Assembly: GCA_963971285.1 (NCBI GenBank)
Contig: OZ020251.1
Location: forward strand, 5,766,001-5,830,000
DNA from: Astropecten irregularis
Lineage: Eukaryota > Echinodermata > Asteroidea > Paxillosida > Astropectinidae
Length of the DNA: 64,000 nt
Direction: 5' to 3'
Every line of letters begins with the position of its first letter. Position 1 is the first letter of the stretch. The position numbers and the translations under genes were made by a program. Below, one piece after another: positions 58,860 to 64,000 of this stretch. The notes beneath the pieces are model-generated. The model was not told the DNA's origin and searched no databases. It saw only the letters and a program-made list of their open reading frames with translations.

Positions 58860-61399
58860 TTAGTCCATGCAGGTGAGATAACATCCAAGCAGCTCCAGTC
58901 GCATGGAAACTTCTCGCACCCTACCACGAGGCTCAACACGGACAACAACAGCTATGATGCTCTGATGAAACATATTGGTGACAGGCATGTGAGCATTATT
59001 AACGTTGCCCTCAAACATCTGAAGATAAAACATCACAAAACTTATTATGATAGAGAAAATGAATATATAGATATTCGGGATATGTGTATGTTCCCCTATG
59101 CTCACAACACTCCAAAACGTACATCCAAGACACCACTGCCTTTCTACAGGTTTCTCGACTCAAAACCATCATCAACCTCTACCGATGTGGCTTAACTGGA
59201 ACACAAAATTGAAAGACGGCGAGGATATCGGTAGAGGACTGTCAAGATGGCACTTTGATAATTAAAGCCTAGGTATTGAACATAGGTGTCGATTTCTTTT
59301 CATGATTGGGGGATGATTGGTGATTCTGTGTCCTATGTGACGGAGCGAAGCGACCGAGCGGTGGAAATTTGTTGGAGGGGGATAGCCCCCTCCCGAATCA
59401 GGGATTTTTTAAAATTAAAAACAGAGTCAAAAAGTCGCATTGTAGAGCATTTAAAAACGATATTCAGAAGAATTAAACATATTTTTTTACTGCGAAGACT
59501 AAAAAAACAACAAGGATCATGTAACAACCACACAAAAAAAACAAGATGATAAAACACACCTCCACCTAAAATATCGGGGGGATATATCCCAACTATTCCC
59601 TCCCCCCGGACTCGACACCCATGGTATTGACTAATAATTCGATTTTCTGGGATTGGTACCAGTTAGAATAACGGCTGGACTACGGTATCACGTCGGTAAT
59701 ACCACATTGAGTTCACCGGAGAGCCACCGATCCGTTATTGGGGCGGTACCGGTGCTCTACCGATCTTAACGAAGCTTTTATTTTCGCGTCGCCTGACGTT
59801 GCGTTTTTTGGTCATCGATGATACCGATGTGCTACTATTCTTACCGTTGTGAAACAGTCGTGCTGCCGTACTAGTACCGATCCCCGAAAATCTACAAATT
59901 TGTGCTCCGGTGTCACGAGCTCAGGTGACCGGCGTGCCGAGCTGAACGGGTTACGAAACCGGTCAGCTAGGCATGTGACGAAGACGGGCTGAACTGCCCT
60001 GCGTGCCGAGTTGGCCGGTAGTATACGTTAAAAACAGAATGGCTGCGCGTGTGTTCCTTCCTCCATGGTGAAAGGGAGCAGTAAATTGACATCATGACAA
60101 CCACACATGTGGTAATCCATCCCTTTTTTCATATTCTAAACTGAGCGAATGAAGACGATCACCACTTAAAATAGTTTTACCACTAGGATAAGTGTAAAGG
60201 CTTGTCGCTGCTTACAGACCCCTTACTATCTTATCTATCAACATTCAGAACAGATAATTGACCACAAGGTCACAAGTGGTCAGTTTGGCCACTGTTCCTG
60301 CTCCAGCGGCCCAAGGCCACGGCACACCAGACTCAGCACACCAATAAAATGGACCAATTTTCGTCTTGTTTTGCGCAAGCATGATGTGACGTTTCAGCTC
60401 CCTATTGGTCTGTCGCACGCAGTGGGGCAGCTCGGCACGCCGGTCACCTGAGCTCGTGACACCGGTACCGCTTAGGCAAGTCAGATTGGATATGTGTGAC
60501 AGGGTTTTAAAATCCGACTCTGAATCAATGACCGAACAGATGTTTGTGTATACCTTGATGTTACCGCTGCTATCGGTCACATGCTCAAGGGCGGAGGAGT
60601 GATCTTTCTTGAACGCCACATTGTACTGATTCACCCGATTGATTCCACCGACTTTACCCTGTGTGATAACACCAGAAACCAATGTAGGGCTACCCAGGTC
60701 CACCTGGATCCAAGAACCACTGTATCTGTAGGAACAAGGATAAACAAAAATTGGAAACGTTAAACACGCATCCAACACAGAATCAGGCAAGTTGTATAAG
60801 CCCTCGCGCGCTCTCCTACCACGGAAACCGTGGCAGAAAGAAACAAGATGTTAAATGGAATCTCATTAATCCAAGCCTGTCTTTCACAATCACTGTTTAA
60901 TCCTCGCAATTTTACATTCACATACACCAATTGATTATACTTTACATCAGACTTTCGAGCTTGTTGTTCTTATTAGTTTCTCTCGTAGATTTTCAAGTAA
61001 ATTAATTCACACATCCCAAACGATATAAAATGTAGAAGATAAATTAGGTGCATTACTGAAACGATTGTCCTTAAAGAAAATGCGCAACAGCCAACAGGCA
61101 AATGCATGGTCGTGATGCCCAATTTGGCTAATTCAAAAGCGTAATGATACAACCAATAGAAGGATTTGTGAATCAATTCAAAACGATGTTTATAATTATT
61201 GATAATTCTCAACTGTAATGTTCTTGATTTGTTTTGGCATTTATATTCGGTACCCACCTTGATGCCCTCCAGAATCCAGCCTGGTTATTCAGACGACCAG
61301 CCGATGCAGGACAGCAATCATCGGCACTCGAAGCAGTCATACGCTGATCAGGGATGGTGCGGTCTTCGATGCCCAAAGGGTGCGGATCCGAACACTCAA
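58860..61399 (-). CDS. Gene 3, partial: F5/8 type C domain protein (last three exons)
   Basis: Exons: 61399-61258, 60725-60554 and 59018-58860. They encode ECSDPHPLGIEDRTIPDQRM and TASSADDCCPASAGRL; YSGSWIQVDLGSPTLVSGVI and NRVNQYNVAFKKD; MFEGNVNNAHMPVTNMFHQS and [14 protein letters not shown] then stop. This is a complete F5/8C domain. Phases (2, 0; entry phase 1) are the same as in genes 1 and 2; donors are GTGGGT and GTATAC, acceptors CACCAG, CCTACAG and TATCTTCAG. The C-terminus is five residues longer than in genes 1 and 2. No upstream signal or PAN exon was found up to 64000, so the 5' part lies beyond the window or is lost. Likely extracellular. Confidence 0.75.
59285..59619. mobile_element. 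TIR element with GGTGTCGA ends
   Basis: GGTGTCGA at the left, TCGACACC at the right, about 335 bp, with GC-rich ends (GGAGCGAAGCGACCGAGCG, GGGGGATAGCCCCCT) and an AT-rich middle (AGAGCATTTAAAAACGATAT). A shortened relative lies at 61905-62149. It lies in the last intron of gene 3? No: it lies between the last two exons (60554 and 59018). Confidence 0.6.
59649..59885. mobile_element. MITE-like element with GGGATYGGTAC ends
   Basis: Left end GGGATTGGTACCAGT; reverse complement of the right end GGGGATCGGTACTAGT. GGTACCGG-type words recur inside. It lies in the last intron of gene 3. Confidence 0.5.
59907..60465. mobile_element. 559-bp segment bounded by perfect 38-bp inverted repeats
   Basis: 59907-59944 (starts CCGGTGTCACGAGCTCAGG) is the exact reverse complement of 60428-60465. 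The interior shows no transposase. It lies in the last intron of gene 3. No clear target-site duplication. Confidence 0.65.
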
Positions 61400-61904
61400 C
61401 TGGTGAGGCCCAGAGGATCATATAAAAATCACAACCAAACAGAAAAAGCAATTAAGGTTTCGTCAATTGCGAATTCAGAGCAGAATTCGGCTACGCCCTT
61501 AAGAAGTTAAAGACTTATTTTTTTTTTACTTTTCCAATAATAACTATTTTTTCGATCCTTGCAGAAAGTTTACAATAACAAAGCAACAAGTAACAATAAT
61601 ATACAGGTATGACAAAAGGTGTGACAGATAAAAACGCTACACATATATTTGACAAAGGGAAATTTCACAAAGCCTGGCAAGATAAAGACGTAGCACACAA
61701 GAAGAGACGACATGAACTATTGCACACAAGATGCCGCTGCAGTAATGGTGGATGGCATGTCACGGATGGTATATTGGTGTATAACAAGCCGATCAATGGT
61801 CTGGAGTGGAGATATAGAAAATTGCACGAGCAGCCACTCTAGGTAGATCCAGAGCAATGAAATATCAAAACAATAAAAATTACAGGAAATTATTGATGAT
61901 TTGG

Positions 61905-62149
61905 TGATTTGGTGTCGTATGCGGGGGAGGCTTTTGGAGATGGGCTACCCCTTTTTAATAAAAACATAGTCGAACAGTGCCATTTTAGAGCATTTAACAA
62001 CGATATACAGGAGAATCAATTCGCTGCGAAAACTAACCAAAACAACAATGATCATGGAATATTTCTATACAATTAACTTGAATGATATTCACCCTCGAAA
62101 TATTGGGGTATGATAATACACAGCAACCCCCCCCCCCGTGATCGACACC
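61905..62149. mobile_element. Truncated relative of the GGTGTCGA element
   Basis: Shares AGAGCATTTAACAACGATAT and ACAACAATGATCATG with 59285-59619, followed by a C10 run and the end TCGACACC. Confidence 0.5.
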
Positions 62150-63353
62150 AATGGGGAATGGGGAGTGAGATATCCTTCTAACAGCCCCACTGTTGAGTTG
62201 CCATTGGCTTCCCATCCATCGATAATGGAAAGGAAAGTTGACAATGGCGTAGAAAATCGAAGAAATCAAATACATGCTGCTGCTGTTCAAATCAAGAATA
62301 TAGATTCATAACAACAATGTCAATTCTTTTTACGGTAATCAAATAATACGATGCTGATGGACCATTTTCTAGATCTTCTCACTGAGACAGCTGCAGGAGG
62401 AGTACCGAGAGCAGACTACCCCCTTTTAAATCGGCTTCATTGATCTCACCAAGGCACTTGACCAAGTAATTCGTGACGGCCTCTTTGAGGTCCTTGCCAA
62501 TATTGGATGTCCACCAAAGGTCCTCCCCTTGGTGCAGATATTGGACATCATTTGAGGTAGTTCATTTTAGCAGTTGGGTTGAACAGGGTTCTGTCCTTCT
62601 CCCAACACTGTTCGGTATCTTCTTCGCAGTTTAAGCAAGCCTTCGGCTCGTCGACTGACGGAAAATACCACCGCACCAGGTCAGATAGAAATCTCTTTAG
62701 CCCTTTCCCGGCTAAAGGCAAAGACCAATGTCCGAAAAGAGCTCATCCAAGACAAGCTGTTTGCAGACGACGCTGCTCTTGAACTTAACTCCGAGGAGCA
62801 GGGGCATGTATGCCTTCCCGCAAGCCCGAACGTGATTTGGCCTGAACATAAGCCCCATGTGATGGCCTTCGGGATGTAGGACATTTCCTTTCAGGATTGG
62901 TATGTTCGAACGTGACTATCCTCCTGGTCTTCCAATCCTCCGGTGTGGATGATGCATTATTGGATAAGATCTTGACTGGCTTGTATGATATCGTTAGAAC
63001 GGCTGTTGCACATGGTTTCATGAAGCCTTTACCTAGGGGATGGTGTTAGAGTTGTGGCATTGCTTTGGAAGAGTAAGGTGGTTGGTGTGCTTGACCATTT
63101 GATGGAATAATCCTCGGATGAAATTTAGCTTGGTGAGCATTTTGCTCTCCGTAGAGCGTACATGAATAAGATTTTAAGCTTTGCTTTAAACGCTTTGTGC
63201 CAGAACGTTCCGAGCGGCAGTCCTCAGTAGAGTGTGTGCCGCACACGTGTTGGGAGATTAGATGATGACAAAAAGTTTTCATACAAACAGGCATTAGCTC
63301 ACTATCCTATCCAACTCAACCTAGCATTTGGTATAATGGTATCCCGTACAAAA
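62141..63353 (+). repeat. 1,213-bp direct repeat unit with decayed LINE reverse transcriptase
   Basis: The unit begins at ATCGACACC and starts again at 63354. Plus-strand frames read QLQEEYREQ then FIDLTKALDQVIRDGLFEVLANIGCPP and, after frameshifts, RLKAKTNVRKELIQDKLFADDAALEL: RT domains of a non-LTR element with a FADD box. Stops and indels make it inactive. 62820-63050 on the minus strand contains a possible second RT relic (TPEDWKTRRIVTFEHTNPER). Confidence 0.7.
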
Positions 63354-64000
63354 ATCGACACCAATGGGGAATGGGGAGTGAGATATCCTTCTAACAGCCC
63401 CACTGTTGAGTTGCCATTGGCTTCCCATCCATCGATAATGGAAAGGAAAGTTGACAATGGCGTAGAAAATCGAAGAAATCAAATACATGCTGCTGCTGTT
63501 CAAATCAAGAATATAGATTCATAACAACAATGTCAATTCTTTTTACGGTAATCAAATAATACGATGCTGATGGACCATTTTCTAGATCTTCTCACTGAGA
63601 CAGCTGCAGGAGGAGTACCGAGAGCAGACTACCCCCTTTTAAATCGGCTTCATTGATCTCACCAAGGCACTTGACCAAGTAATTCGTGACGGCCTCTTTG
63701 AGGTCCTTGCCAATATTGGATGTCCACCAAAGGTCCTCCCCTTGGTGCAGATATTGGACATCATTTGAGGTAGTTCATTTTAGCAGTTGGGTTGAACAGG
63801 GTTCTGTCCTTCTCCCAACACTGTTCGGTATCTTCTTCGCAGTTTAAGCAAGCCTTCGGCTCGTCGACTGACGGAAAATACCACCGCACCAGGTCAGATA
63901 GAAATCTCTTTAGCCCTTTCCCGGCTAAAGGCAAAGACCAATGTCCGAAAAGAGCTCATCCAAGACAAGCTGTTTGCAGACGACGCTGCTCTTGAACTTA
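63354..64000 (+). repeat. Second copy of the 1,213-bp unit, cut by the window end
   Basis: Matches 62141-62787 with no difference noticed. It includes the same LINE RT relic up to the FADD box. How many more copies follow is not visible. Confidence 0.8.

Noticed and set aside
1..64000. CRISPR arrays, operons or phage genes
   Set aside because: No spaced short direct repeats of CRISPR type and no bacterial gene organisation; the DNA is clearly eukaryotic.

Overview
This is eukaryotic DNA. Exons have GT/AG borders and matched phases, introns are long, coding density is low, and fossil and recent transposable elements are dense (non-LTR retrotransposons, Penelope-like elements, small inverted-repeat elements). 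The real host genes encode secreted proteins with PAN/apple and F5/8 type C (discoidin) domains. Such genes, together with 2A-carrying LINEs and ribozyme-carrying Penelope elements, suggest a marine invertebrate, probably a deuterostome (lancelet, hemichordate or echinoderm). The species cannot be fixed from the window.

Host genes, all on the minus strand. Gene 1 (four exons, 34644 down to 25395) predicts a 279-residue protein: signal peptide, PAN/apple domain, one F5/8C domain. Gene 2 (five exons, 50651 down to 41617) predicts 433 residues: signal peptide, PAN/apple domain, Thr/Pro/Glu mucin-like repeat, F5/8C domain. Gene 3 (58860-61399) is the F5/8C part of a more diverged relative whose 5' end is not in the window. 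Intron phases are the same in all three, and the summed exon lengths of genes 1 and 2 are exact multiples of three.

Layout. Positions 1-20799 (copy A) recur almost base for base at 29662-46468 (copy B), except that copy A carries an extra 3,992-bp non-LTR retrotransposon (14207-18198). The piece between them (20800-29661) holds the 3' half of gene 1 and a 3.27-kb inverted-repeat insertion. The simplest reading is a recent tandem duplication with its junction at 20799/20800. Its right border lies in intron 1 of gene 2, so the copy-A gene 2 (11956-14112) has lost its signal-peptide/PAN exon. An older duplication underlies this: 6641-13034 is a diverged relative of 20856-26534, and it gave rise to genes 1 and 2. 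A false duplication made by assembly is the main alternative.

The right third (46469-64000) is transposon-rich. It has two Penelope-like fragments, one ending in a hammerhead-ribozyme-like motif; a family of four small elements with CAAGAC termini; a Penelope reverse transcriptase relic; several foldback elements; gene 3; and a 1,213-bp direct repeat of a decayed LINE that runs off the window end.

The retrotransposon in copy A has one long intact ORF with endonuclease and reverse transcriptase motifs and a canonical 2A 'ribosome skipping' motif. The matching empty site in copy B gives its exact borders.
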